DNA of 64,000 bases from Agelaius tricolor (taxonomy: Eukaryota; Chordata; Aves; Passeriformes; Icteridae). Where the stretch lies: assembly GCA_023055355.1 (NCBI GenBank), contig JALJCS010000015.1:17659516-17723515 (forward strand), written 5' to 3'. The notes below the pieces were generated by a model. That model made no database searches. It was not told the DNA's origin and saw nothing but the letters and a program-made list of their open reading frames with translations. Position 1 is the stretch's first letter. Every line of letters begins with the position of its first letter. The position numbers and the translations under genes are program-made. Below, in pieces: positions 23,695-36,028 of the stretch.

Positions 23695-25457
23695 CTATCA
23701 GCTGTACAGAGTGCACTAAGCCACAGCCAATCTCTGGAATTCCTATTTCACAGGGTAAACAACAGAGAAAAATCTCTGCTGCCCCCAAAAAATGGAAAAA
23801 ATCAGCAGGAAAGGCCAACACAAGTGGGGCATTATGAGTTCCATAGTGTGCTACAGCCAGTTTGTGAAACAGCTTGTTTATTTTTATCATCATACCATTA
23901 ACCTGGCTACAGCTGACAGGCACAACGAGGATTATTAGTTCTTTATTTTGATTTGGAAAGATGTTTGGCATTCAGTCAATAGCTTCCTATCCCATTCTCT
24001 GCATATTTCCAATTTCTATCCTCACTAAAAAAAATATGCATATGAATATACATATAGCAGAGGAGCAGAGTGCTCACTCTTCATGAATAGAGAAGAGTAA
24101 TGCATGTTGTATTACAGTCAAAGTCTGAGCTCCTGCTGGCTGCAGGTCATTGCAATACCAGGTACATATATAATAAATCAAAAGGACAATAATTTATTCT
24201 TAGCCACAGAAGACAGCTCAAAATGGTTTCTTCACAGTTTTGAGACATACCTAAATGAAAAATCTGCAGCAAGATTGTCCCTTCATATGCATCCTTCAAC
24301 AAAACTGAATATAAAAAAGAGCACCTGAACAGGCTGTTTCAAGCCAATGTGAAATCACGTGGTGCTCTCAGAGAAGAATTCATGGCACAGCACCAGCACA
24401 CGTCCCAGCTGACATGAATGGAGTAATGAAATCTTTTGGGATCCATGTGCAGCACAAAAATGCATTAAGGGTATCATTTAGACCCCTGAGATGTACAATG
24501 ACCTTGTAATTACTGGTTTCACTCTCCAGTGACTTCTCATCAGGTCTGGGACTGCTACTTAAATTCCCAAGCCTTCTCCTTTGGCTTTAACTCTGCAGAA
24601 AATCTTATTGTGCTCAACTATTCCAGATTTTTCTTTTTTAGAAAAAATAAACACAGCTGTAGTCACAGCAAGTTGAACCTTTTTCTTAAATATTTCTCCT
24701 GCAATTCGTTTCTAAGTGACAACCAACCACACAACCATGTAAGGAAGCTTCTGGACTTTTCCATGCTTCTCCTGTGCTCTTACAGAAACCTGTCTGTGTT
24801 TTCTGTTTCAGGGGATAGATTTACCCAACCATCATCTTGTTGTCTCTAATCACATCACATTCATAGCAGAGAAAGGAGCTGGGTCTTTACAAAACTCAGC
24901 TCAGAGATTGGCCTATGCCAGCAAAGAATAAATGAAGCTGAAGAATTTGGGAACTCTGTTAAATTCTTTAAGGATATCTTCCTTGCTGATTTTTAGAAAG
25001 AAAATATTTTTGTATTTATTCCACCAGGATTTATGACTGCAGCAGTCTCCCAGAGAACCCCCAGAACAACATTCCCAGTTCATCTGCAGGACAAAATCTA
25101 CAGCCCAAACAGGTCACAATGAAAGCAGAAAGATGATCCCATTTGGTCCCACAGGTGCAAAATGCTTGGTTATTAAATACTTACCAAATATGGTTTTCCT
25201 GGGGCTTGGGTTGACTTTTGAATATTTTTTTAAATGGTAGAATTTGCTTGACTAGGGATGGAAAATCACACAGTTGTTAGCTAAAACCAGATTCCCCAAA
25301 TCCTCCATGAACCAGCTCTTTTTGCTGTTACCACTTCATGCAGTATGAAAATTGCACACATATGGAGATGACTGGCTCTGTAAACTAAAATTATTTCTTA
25401 CTGAATCCTTCTCCTTTTTACAAATAAGTATGTCCTTATTTTTCTTTCTTTTTTTAG

Positions 25458-25590
25458 TGGATCCTGTCTTTGGCAACTGGGGCAACAGTGAGATTATTGG
25501 GAGTCACCAGATGGTGCTATTGTACATTGTCTGTCTGGTTCAGTTCATCTGGTTATCAAGGGAATCTCCTCAAGAAATTCAAAGCATCAG
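25458..25590 (+). other. Candidate exon within a 144-codon open frame
   Basis: An unusually strong acceptor (pyrimidine tract TTTTTCTTTCTTTTTTTAG) ends at 25457. Downstream donors are CAG|GTGCAC at 25590 and CAG|GTACAA at about 25690. The frame 25352-25786 stays open through both and contains a hydrophobic run, VLLYIVCLVQFIWL. A second frame is also open across the first 133 bp. Neither product resembles a family that I know, and a frame of this length is expected by chance several times in 64 kb. A CTCF-like site (25504-25517) inside it is an alternative reason for any conservation. Confidence 0.15.
25504..25517 (+). promoter_or_regulatory. CTCF-like motif
   Basis: TCACCAGATGGTGC fits the CTCF core CCASYAGRKGGCRS at 12 of 14 positions. 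The mismatches are the first C and the C after GG. Occupancy is inference. Confidence 0.3.
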
Positions 25591-26588
25591 GTGCACCAAA
25601 GCATTTGGTGCAGTTCCTACCAAAATCTCCAGCAAACCTCATCTCTTACCTTCTTACCTGAACTCACCTGATGAAGAGTTATGTCCACAGGTACAAAATC
25701 TAGGAGACCTTTTAGTTTCTGTGGGAAAAGAAACAAAATATTCTGTGAAACCAGGTCATCTGCATCTGCATTCCTCATGTGAGTAATGGTCAATGCTATG
25801 AACTGGCCATTTATGCCACAGTTATGAATTGCCTAAAGAAAATTCACAGTAAGAGAGAATGCCTGCAGAGAACATACCTGGAGACAAATGCTCCAGTTCT
25901 CTGCTGGGGAATAAAAATATTTTTTGCCTGCTAGCCCAGGATGGAGATAAAGATGTGATGTTTGGATGCTTTATAATCCTTGGATAGTTCTGTCAACCGA
26001 ACCAGCTGCGTACATATTGTAAGAGGCCTGAAAAATGTATCAGCCTGAATGTGCTCTCGTGCTGCTTGTTTCGTGGCAAAGAGGAAAGAACAAGACAACC
26101 TGTCGTCTCTAGCAGAGTCTTCCTTGCTGATTGAGGTTAATGTATTTCTTGGTGGGGCAGAAATGGTTTGGGATAAATTCCTTACAAACTGGGGGAGCAG
26201 GGAGCTGAGCTCGACTGAACTTGCTGCTGCTAAAAGCCGTGAAACCGCACGGACTCAGGTAAAATCCTGCTCAGCAGTGGGTGTTGGCAGAAGCTGAGTC
26301 TCACCAGGCTCTTGTGTAACCACAGAGCCATAAAGTAAGAGGTGTGCCAAGGGAGAAAATCTGGCATAAATATATGACAGCATTGATTCCTTTAATCAAT
26401 GCCCTCAGGATGTATTAGCACTCTGCCTCCTTGCTCCTCTGTGATTAATCAATAGAAACACAGTTTCCAGGTAGGGCAAGTGTCACCAGCAGGCACAGCC
26501 AGACCTCCAGGGCCTTTTCCTCAGTGTACAAATCAGTTTTGTCTGTTCTTGTTATGAGGTTTATGGTCTGCAAGGGTTTTGCATAAAG

Positions 26589-26609
26589 CAGCAGCAGCAG
26601 CAGCAGCAG
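26589..26609 (+). repeat. (CAG)7 microsatellite
   Basis: Seven perfect CAG units. No surrounding coding frame supports a polyglutamine or polyserine tract. Confidence 0.95.
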
Positions 26610-29600
26610 GCAGTGCAAAGGCAGCTTGTGCTGCAGGATTGGAGGGTGCTGGGGAGGGATGGCAGCAGGAGATGGTGATTTTGGATATTGTCACATCAGC
26701 TCACACACTGGTGGTACTGGAGCTGGCAGGTTACTCTGGCACTCCACTGGAAAATTGATTCCCCAAACCCCAATATTTGAAATCTGTCCAATATTCCAGC
26801 AATATTAGGTCAGAACTGAGGGCTTTGGCTGAAGGATTACAATATTACACTTTGCCTCTCTTCTGGTTTTGCATCATCATCCAAGTAATGACACTGTGCA
26901 AAAGAGTTCGCAGTGAGGAAGAGATTTTAGGGAGAAATGTGCTTTATTTTCTTACACAGTTGGAAAAAGAGGTTATGAGAAGCCAGGATGCAGCTCCATT
27001 TTCTCTTCCATTTCAGCTGAAAGCTTCAAAAAACATGGATCAACATCTATGTTAGCTGGCTGCATACCTGTACAAAGACACCTACCTAAAGTTGCCTGGA
27101 AGTTACTGATCAACAGATCCCTCTCTACTCAACCTCTTTATTAAGCTGAAAATATTACTGGTGTTTTCTTTTCCTGTGCTAGTGATCCAATATCCTGTCA
27201 TGGTAGACTAAGGCTCCTAATTTATGTGCTGGCATCTTTTGAATAAAGTTGAAACATTGTCTGCAGCTCTTCTTTGCAACTGTTTTTAAATGTTGAAACA
27301 GCATTCTGTCTACATTGGAATTCTGTTTCATTATTTTCTTCCTTAACTTGATTTGTGATTAAACCCATCTCTTCTCAGCTTTCCAGGCTTAAAAGCTGTT
27401 TCTCAGGAAGTTCTTCAACAATTATTTTCTACTTTCAGGCTGATGGCTCCCTGGCAATATTTTAACTGCAAGCTTTGAAATGGTGTTAGATAGATAAATA
27501 ATGACATTTCCCAAAGAACATACAACCTGACTGCTTCCTTCAGAGACCAGCTTTTATCACTTTCTAGTCAACTTACTTATTTAGTGAACTCCATTAAATT
27601 TCCATATAAGTGGATATCTTGAGGAGTTTTTTTCTGCTGAGTTTACTCGCTCCTTTTGCATCTGTTTTGACTGTTTTGACTTGGATCTAATCATAAGTAA
27701 ATTTTATTTCTTCCTATTGAAGCTTGATTGTATATGATTATCTCTTAAGACACTTGGCATGTTTAATAACATTTGATTGCTATTGCTTTATATCTCTGGC
27801 TTTCAGAGTTCAATAGACTGAAAGAGTTAATTATTAATAATTATTATTAATTATTGCTTCCACTGAACCAGCTTTTTTCTCTCAGGTGCACCCCCTACCC
27901 ACTGGTTAACAAACTCATCTGCACCCTTCATTTTGTTGTATCTTACTCAAATACTTAAATTTTGGTCTCAAACTGAGGGCAATCAGGGAAGTGCTGATTC
28001 CAGTGGCTGAGTCAGCATTCCCAAAATCCCCCTTCCTAAAATAAAGCAGTATTTTAGTTTGTGCATTCTGGTCTGAAGTTTTATTTTAATCCCTCTTTAC
28101 TTAGTGGGAAGAATTACAAAAAGAAGATGAAAAAAGCTTAAAGAACCCAATTTTTCCTTTTCCACAGCACAAGAAGTTCGCATCTCTCTGGGTGCCAGGC
28201 AGGGAGCCAATGCCTTGAGCTGATGTTTTATTATGGAATGTCCTTGCAGCACCCTGGATGTGCTGGGCTGCAGGGAAGGGTGGCACAGATGCGACAAACA
28301 GCTCAGTCCCACTGCACCCAGAGCAGCTGGACCTCAGGAGTGCTGTTCCCATGTGCCACCCACCCAGGTCCTTCCAGGATCAGCATTTGAGAGCATTCAC
28401 CACAGCTTTCTAAGAGCTCTTGTTGCCTTGGTGCTATTGAATCTCTTTAAAACCTGCTGAAAAGTGGGAAACTGGCACATCTCAGCATCTTATTATCTTT
28501 GCTGCATCCCCAGACTGTGATGCACAGATTTCCCCAGGGCTGCAGCTGGCCAGTGCTGCTACACAGGGTGTGGCACATGGGCTTTAGGAGCTCATGTTGT
28601 CCATTTTTTGGAACCAGACATTGATCACTGTGAGGAATATTTCAGAAAACAGGTTTGGCTTCCCCAGATTTAAACAGCTCTCAGAAGAAAACATTTCTTT
28701 TATTCTCCAAATGAGGACAAAAATAGCTACTTAGAAATTATCTCTATTTCTATAGAATACTTCTAGCACTACAGAATAATTCTTATTTCTTTGGATTTTC
28801 CTTTTCCTTGCTGAGGTCTGTTCAGTGTCTGACACAAGAACAGCTGTACTGGCTCCATCCATCTCACCTGCACTGCCTGAGCTAACAGCATCCTGACAGG
28901 AACACAGCCTCCCCTTGGCATGGCACAGTCCCTGCCCTGCAGCTGCACAGACCCTCTGTTCCCCCGGGCATCAGCTGCCTGCATCCGCTGCACTGATGGC
29001 AGGGATGCTTTTCCTGATTAAAAAGAAGGAAAAGGGTGGAATGAAGGCCACCAGCAGAGTGGGATGGGGCAGCATGCACACCTCCTGCTCCTCCATGGGG
29101 AGGGACTGCTGCCTGCACGTGCTGAGCCCTGAGATGCCAGCCTTTGCCACCACCACTGCTCCTGCACAGGTACCACTGCACCAGCAGCCCCCACCTCCCT
29201 TCCTTCTGCTCTGCCCCTTTGCCTTCTCAGGAATTCTTTTGTCATCTTTTAGGAATGCATTTACCCTGGTGCCTGAGAGACCCACAGCAACAGTGGCCAT
29301 AAACAGATGCCTAAGGAGGAGCAGGAACAGGCCATTCTCATGATCTTTCCCCTGAGTGCTTTTTCCAGCTTCCAACTATTTGCAGCTCCGGGGATTTCCT
29401 GATCTGATGTTGTTAGCTGAGGGAAAAAAGGTATTGTGGAGCTGAATGTGGCTTCTTTGATCTACTGGCTTGTCAGTGCTGGGCTCAGCTTAAAGTTGAA
29501 CGTGCCCAAAGCTGCTTTAATAAATGTCAGTGGATTGCAGCTCCCAGGAGACCAAAGATCTGCTGCAGGGCAGGCACGAGATTATGCAGCACTAGTTTTT

Positions 29601-31154
29601 TACCAAGTATGGCCACTAGAACATCTTAGATCTACCAAAGCCCTATTTTGACTTAAAGTAAGAAAAAAAATATAGGGAGTTTAGTACCTGGATGTGGGTC
29701 ATTCTCACAGCATTCCATCCCTCCTTCATTCCTGATTAAAAGAAAGCAAATTTCCAACCCACACTCTATCATTGAGCAGCTGACAAGGGACCTCAGAACG
29801 AGGGTTAAGTGATGCCTCAGAGCCCCAGAATGACCCACTGCAAGCTGTTTGCTCCTTTCTGAGAGACCCAGTCAGCCAAAATCAGGTAATTTTGTGGTCA
29901 CTACCTGATCAAGGCAAGGTAATACAAGAATATTTGTTTTCTAATGTTAGAAGATCCAGTTCCATCAATTGAAAAGGAGCTGTTTGTTTCACGTTGAGGC
30001 TAAGCCTACTAAAACATCCTAGACTGCCTCTTTCTTGGAGTACTGCACACATTAAAAGCTAAACCCAAGAGAGAGATTACAGATGAGCATGAGGCAAGGT
30101 AACCTTCTAGCATCCCAAGGGAGACAGCAAAAGGAACAGGTTTTTTCTCCATATTTACAAAGGCTTAATGAATTTTACATAAGCAAGATACAAAATTGAA
30201 GACAAACAATGAAATACAAAGAGATCTCAAGATACATGATGAACCAAGAATTCATGCATAATATACAGTATTTCAAAGGCATGTAAAGAAGCAGTGTAAG
30301 AATCTGATGTTTTTGGTGTATACAGAGTGATTTGTTTGAGAAAGATTCTTCCTTAAGGAGCCAAAACTTGAAGATGCATCAAGCCCCGTGCAGCTTCTGG
30401 ATGCAGGAGGGCAGAAAGGATCCCCGGATTCAGGTTGAGTGCTGTGTTTTATCCAATCTGATTATCCTGATTATAATTCCAGGTTATTTTCAGACCTAAA
30501 ACACCCAAACAAAACAGCTTTCTGGTTATTAAAAGAACATTCAATTTTCAAATGTTAATTTTTCCACCTCTGCATCACAAGGACTTTCTTTTTCCTTAAG
30601 TCATGTCTACATCTGCAGAAACAAATTTCCTCTAAGGCTATGGAATATCAGAGAACTTTGCCATAAATGGTTTGATAGGTATAGAAAATTCCATGAGAAA
30701 GGGACATCCAGAAAATTCCCCAATGCAATTCCTACTTTTCAAGACTGAGAAAATTTATCATCGAAGAGAATATCATTGTTTTGAGTTGGCAAATCTACCA
30801 ATGATAAGGAGATGTATCCTAAAATCAATTTTTGAAGCCAAACATGTGAGACTAATGACTTTATTTCCATGCTTAACAGGTGCTGATACCAGGGGGAAAA
30901 TACTAAATAGCGTGTGACACCCTTGAGAAGCATGTAAGATATTTATCTGCCTAAAAGCCATGACTGTTGCATAGAGAAAAGGTTGTGAATGAAAATGGAG
31001 AAGAAGGAGTTTAAGGATGGAGGGTGAAACCTTGATGCTGCTGCAATTTATGGCAATTGGAGTTCAGTGGGACAAGGATATGCCTGAGCTCACCTCAGCC
31101 TGGCCCTGTCACAGAGCTGGGGCTGTCCAGCCTGCTCTCCACAGTCAGGCTGGA
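26610..31154. other. Gene-free stretch
   Basis: Unique DNA. It contains an AT-only palindromic tract at about 27830-27857 (TTAATTATTAATAATT-type) and a near-perfect MAF element at 28005-28017. A GC-richer patch at 28.85-29.35 kb has open frames of up to 142 codons on both strands; none has a family signature. No LINE or LTR is recognised before 31155. Confidence 0.5.
28005..28017. promoter_or_regulatory. Near-perfect palindromic T-MARE
   Basis: GGCTGAGTCAGCA matches the T-MARE consensus TGCTGAGTCAGCA at 12 of 13 positions. The inner 11 bases GCTGAGTCAGC are a perfect palindrome. Proteins that bind such sites include large and small MAF, NRF2 and BACH1. The match quality is well above the other AP-1-like sites in the window. 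Confidence 0.4.
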
Positions 31155-31225
31155 AAATCAGGGAATCACAGAAAGGGTTGGGGACCTTAAGGTGGGACAC
31201 CCTAGCCCAGGTTGCTCAGAAGTGG
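31155..31225 (-). mobile_element. CR1 LINE 3' fragment, degraded
   Basis: Read on the plus strand, the piece starts like the reverse complement of a CR1 3' end (GGGAATCACAGAAAGGGTTG) and goes on through GGGACCTTAA to CCCAGGTTGCTCAGAA. An internal stretch of the usual sequence is missing, so it is old and deleted. No coding part of the LINE remains. Confidence 0.65.
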
Positions 31226-32751
31226 CTTTTCATTTTCTGGGGGAGGATTTGCTCAGGGCTCTTGTCCTCCTGCTGGGGCAGCCCTCTGGTACCTGAACAG
31301 TTTCTAACCCAAGGCCACGCAGCTGTTGCCTTGCCCAGGGCAAATACAATCACAGCTCTGATGGAGGGGATTTGCAAACATATTTTTATGATCATTCATG
31401 TGAAATACAGAGCTGCAGTGGCCAGGGCAAAAAGAAAAGCAGCTGAAAATGACATGAAAGAGAGTAGTGCCCCAGTCTCTTAACACCTCCAGTGCAAGCA
31501 GCTATGCCCAAAGTCAGGAGGTTTAACAGCTCTGGGCTGATGTGTCAGCTCAAGCCCTGTGCACAGAGATATTCAAAGACTGACACATTCTCCCTCTCTC
31601 TCTCAACTATTTTATTCCCCCTAAAATATACTTATGTATCTGCTGTTCCTCTGTGAAAAGATGAAAGATTAAGCTGGCTTGTGCCTGGGTAAGAATGGTG
31701 AAATGTTCTACCCATAAGTAAGCTGTATATTCATGGTAGAATATTTTAAATGACCCTTCTATCATAAGAAGGGATTTAAAAAAAAATCCATAACTGTGAG
31801 ATTTAAGAGCATATCTCTCACATTTGAATTTCCTAGCTGATATTTGGTTGGGCTTTAGAAACTGTCACACAATAAAGCCATTAAAATTCTGTGGTTAATT
31901 TATTCCTGCAGTATTAACTTTCCCATTACTCATGATAAATATCTTGAGTTTGGATATGTCTTAGAAGAACTTTTGACAGTGATAACTTGCTTTTTCTCCC
32001 ATTTCCTGTGGAAATGTTATTTTATTTTTTTTTTTTTAATGTATAAAAGAGTAACTTTTCTAATAAACTTGAACAGTGAATTTTAAATAATGACTTTGAG
32101 CTACCAAAATAGGCAATGATAAGGTCTTTTGTGCATTTGTTTGGTTAATTATTCTGATTTGTATTTCTGGGCAGAATTCAATATTACCGAGTCTTGGAAA
32201 ATACAGATCCCATTGCCAAAACAAATTTTCTCACTCCTGTATCCATTCATTTCCTAGACAATAGGTGAGGTCAGAAGGGAAACAAGGAGTCATTCCCATA
32301 ATAATGGCAAACAACTAATGAGCTGCCATGCATCATATTCTCCTTGCACGAAGCTGTAATTGCTTCCAGAACACCTGTATTCAGGCCAGATACAATCATG
32401 AGTAGGAGGGAGGGCAAAGGAGCAGCGGTGTTAGAACAGGGAGGGAGAGGCACATGTGAGGAATGGGAACAGATAGCCCAGCCAAGGAGGAGATGCTGAA
32501 TGAAGCTGTGGCTCAGTTTGGGGTTTGCACAACAACTGAGGGTCCCTCAGGAAGGCCATAGGTTCTTTCAGCACACAAAAGAGCCAGTGCCTGAGGCATT
32601 TAGCAATTTACAGCTCTGGGTTTGACCATCTTTATGATCTTAATGGGGTCCCTGTGTGTTGTGCGCCTGAGTTTTCCTTCTGGAACACTGCAAGAACATT
32701 TTTCTATACCCATATGCTGTGGGGAGGACACCCATGTTGATGGCCTGTGAG
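31226..32751. other. Gene-free stretch
   Basis: AT-rich unique DNA with a T14 run at 32025-32038. No open frame above about 101 codons and no recognised element is present. Confidence 0.55.
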
Positions 32752-32890
32752 ATCAGAGAATTAATTAGGTTGGAAAAGATCTTTGAGATCATCAAGTCCA
32801 ACCTATGACCCAAAAGCACCTTATCAACTAAACAATGGCACCAAATGCCACATCCAGTCTGTTTAGAGCACCTCCAGGAACAGTGACTTC
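32752..32890 (-). mobile_element. CR1 LINE 3' fragment
   Basis: It contains TTAGGTTGGAAAAGATCTTT, then GATCATCAAGTCCAACC, then a diverged run with AAATGCCACATCCA and CACCTCCAGGAACAGTGAC. Together these are the reverse complement of the well-known CR1 3' terminal region in the usual order. It is about 140 bp, 5'-truncated as is typical for CR1, and lacks any reverse transcriptase part. Confidence 0.85.
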
Positions 32891-35300
32891 AGCCCATTCC
32901 AGTGCCTTTGGATTACTGAAAAGAGGGTAAATAAAGAGGCAGACTTCAACATGGATAGAGGTGTAGGATTACAGGTGGCTGAATTACTGTAGACTGTCAC
33001 TAAACCTGGGAGTTTTGCAGTTGGTGCAAGCTCACAGGACAAGATCAGTTGCTGTGATTCAGCTGAAAAGTACAAATTCATAGCAGGCATGGGATAAAAC
33101 CTGCATTATTCCAGGAAACTCTTTGGATGCTGGAAGTCAGCTGAGGAGCAAGAGCTTCTTCCACAGAGGGGCCCAGAGAGAGAAAGGAAATAAAACCAAA
33201 CTTTTTTCCACAGAGAAGATGCTGTGGACAACCCAACCCACCCCATACCTAAGACTCATCTCACTCCTTTCCTATCTTGGTTCAGATGAAGTTTGAATTA
33301 AGGAACAGTTTGCTTCTGGTTCAAGTAAAGGTTAGAAATTTAGATGTACACTGCTACAAAGTGTTACTCTAGAATGATTTACAAAAATTTGGTTTTAGAA
33401 GTTTAACATAAATTTTGCTTATGCTTTAAGGGCTCGGGGATCCAAAAACATGCAAAACCCAAACAACAATAGGTTTTATTCCTATAGGAACTGAAAAATT
33501 GGGTCCTGTGTTCACAAGAACAGGGATTACTTTGATTATTATTATTATTACTTGTACAGAAAAGGGTGTGATGGTCCCTTAAGGATTTTTCTAAAATGTA
33601 AAATTTCTGTTTGACTAACCATTTTTAGTCTTGTTCTGACAATGAAACACACCCTACTTCTTTCCACTGAAATATCAGTTTGTTGTGTTGCCTGTGACTT
33701 GCCTGTTAGCAAGTATGAAAACAAAACCCTTCTACTATCCCAGAGCTTTGGCTGGGATGTAGGGAAACAGTAGACAAAGCATCCAGAAGTCCCACAGGTT
33801 TTAGAGAAAGCTGAACAAAACTTTCTGTTGCCAGTAGGTCCTTCATGTAAGAAAGTCTTGTAGGAGTTTGGGGTATTATAGAGGCCTTGGGTTGGGTACA
33901 AAATGAAAAGCTGTGGGCTGAAATTCAAACTGCAACCCCCCTTTTTTCTAGTTTTGTAAATATTTCCCAAAGAAACTTCAGCTGCACTAAGACTGGAAAT
34001 TCTGAGTATCTGTCCCCCAGAATAAAACATTATTGCAGCCATTGGCCTCACTTATTCCTGCTGGAAAACCTCAGGCAGGAAAATGGGATTTCACTCCTCT
34101 ATGGAGTCCAGCTCAATCCAGGTACATTTACTACAACTTCTTGTCCTACTGTCACACCCTCAGTTGTTGCCCAGGGCTAAAACCTTTTCCCAGGCTTAAA
34201 GAAAATGCAACCTGGTGAAGCAGCCAGGAGTTTAGATCACCAGTACCATGGCAGGGGAAATTAGTCCCTCTCTCTCACATCCAGGTTTCTCATGTGACCC
34301 ACTTTAAAGAGAAATTAAAATTCCCGTGTTCTGATACATTCATAGCAGCTGATACTCAGCTTTTACAAAATAGGGCAAATCTTCTGAAGGTCAAAAGGCA
34401 TTTCTGGCAGCATGCAGTCACTCCCTCATCTGCTAATGGGTCTGTCTCTGAAAACTCCTCGTGTGTTGCAGGCAATTACTACTGTTCACATTAGCTCAGC
34501 ATTGGCCCCTGTGGCCAGAGAATGTCAGGGAGAGGGACTAAGCTGATGTGTCAAGTTGCTCCACATTTTATAAGTGAAGAAGATGGCATTTTGTGTCTAA
34601 AGACTACAGACCATATTACACCCATCAGTTAGCATGGTTTTGAATCAGAAAAGGTCTTGGCAGGAGCTTTCTTTGTCACAAGCCAGGACCCTCTCACTCA
34701 CTGCCTGAGCTTACTACACATTTTTTGTTGGCAAGAAGCACAGCTCACTGTAAAAGGGGAGGTCTGGACCCTCTCATTAACTATGCTTTAAACCTGAGGC
34801 TGTTATTTCTATTACTGTTGCTCCATGGCACCTCAGCTTTATTTCATTTGTGAAGCCATGTTGCCCCAAGCTGGGGTTTAGAGCGAGCCCACCCTCCACC
34901 ACCTGCACTCATGCCTCCTGTCCAGCTCCTCAGTAAAGCTCTGTAGAGTTTAAACCTCCTCCCGTTACCTAGCTGAGACAGAGGCACCAACTATGAATTT
35001 CTAATTAATAACCTACTGGCTCTTCATTAATCAGCTAATTAGCAGAGAAGACTCTGCGCCTAACCCCAGAAGACACAGCTAGGCTGGGGGCCCACCTGCA
35101 CGGGGTCAAACACCCGATTGCAGCAGCTGCCCTCCTCTCTGCTGGGGTCCCCAGCAGCCAGGGCTGTGTGTGCTGGAATTCCCTCAGGTAAGCAGTGGCA
35201 AAAAACCATTTCCCAGTGTGGCTGGGCCCCGAGGGTGAGGGTGAGCGCTGCCGGTGGGCACAGCCGCCCTCACGCTTGGGCACTGCTGCCCTCACGCTTT
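32891..35300. other. Gene-free stretch
   Basis: Unique DNA with a short ATT repeat at 33533-33550. The 167-codon minus frame at 34051-33548 has no recognised motif. At 35.05-35.30 kb CpG density rises, and a short motif (CCCTCACGCTT) is repeated directly before the tandem duplication at 35301. Confidence 0.5.
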
Positions 35301-35686
35301 GGCGCCATTTTGTGCCAGGCCTTGGCAGTGGTTTGTGAACGGTTAACTCCCCAGGAATGGTTAATTATTCCTCCAGGAATGCTTAATTACTCCTGTAGGA
35401 ATGGTTATCACCCCTCCAGGAATCAATAGTTGCTCTTTTAGGGGATAAGTAAGAGCATCTGTGAGTAGAGGCCAAAGCAGGAGGGATGGGCTTGGGCGCC
35501 ATGTTGTGCTAGGCCTTGGCAGTTGCTTGTGAAGGGTTAACCCCCCCAGGAATGGTTAATTATTCCTCCAGGAATGCTTAATTACTCCTGTAGGAATGGT
35601 TATCACCCTTCCAGGAATCAATAGTTGCCTTTTAGGGGATAAGTAAGAGCAGCTGTGAGTAGAGGCCAGAGCAGGAGGGACGGGCT
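35301..35686 (+). repeat. Tandem duplication of a ~195-bp unit with nested ~22-bp repeats
   Basis: Copy 1 begins GGCGCCATTTTGTG at 35301 and copy 2 begins GGCGCCATGTTGTG at 35495. The copies differ at roughly a dozen positions plus one 1-base insertion and one deletion. Inside each are four ~22-bp subunits starting CCAGGAAT or GTAGGAAT, at 35351, 35373, 35395 and 35416, and again at 35546, 35568, 35590 and 35611. Several subunits contain TTAATTA homeodomain cores, and the first forms an inverted GGAAT...ATTCC. The second copy is followed by ATTAAA (about 35747), so this could be the enhancer-like repeat region of an LTR that I do not recognise. Confidence 0.9.
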
Positions 35687-35900
35687 GCAACAGGAGGAAG
35701 AAGCTCTGTGGAACTGGAGGCAAAAGGTTGGTGAATTTGGTTTTTATTAAATGATTTTCTCCTTAATTGTTGCTAGAGGGTCTTGGCTCATTCTGGAGGT
35801 AAAGGGCTGTGGTATATGGCTTCTTTTGGCTGGGAGAGTCCTTTGGGGAAGCAAGTCCTGCCCTGTGCCAGGATGTGGAGGGGTGCCATGGCTGTAGGGA

Positions 35901-36028
35901 TGGCCATGCTCCTGCAGGACCATTGGGAAAACCTCACCCTCCTTGTTCCCCTCTCTGCCCCTGCTGGCCATGCTCCTGCAGGACCATTGGGAACACCTCA
36001 CCTTCCTTGTTCCCCTCTCTGCCCCTGT
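35901..36028 (+). repeat. Tandem duplication, 64-bp unit
   Basis: Two head-to-tail copies, each starting TGGCCATGCTCCTGCAGGAC, at 35901 and 35965. They differ at only about three positions, so the duplication is recent compared with the 195-bp one upstream. Confidence 0.95.

Larger units (their letters stand above)
23695..26588. other. Gene-free stretch apart from one weak exon candidate
   Basis: Unique DNA with no transposon that I recognise. It includes the splice-bounded frame near 25.46 kb and a CTCF-like match inside it. The remaining open frames are under about 106 codons. Confidence 0.5.

Noticed and set aside
33548..34051. 167-codon minus frame
   Set aside because: No recognisable domain and no supporting signals. 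Its length is within chance for 64 kb read in six frames.
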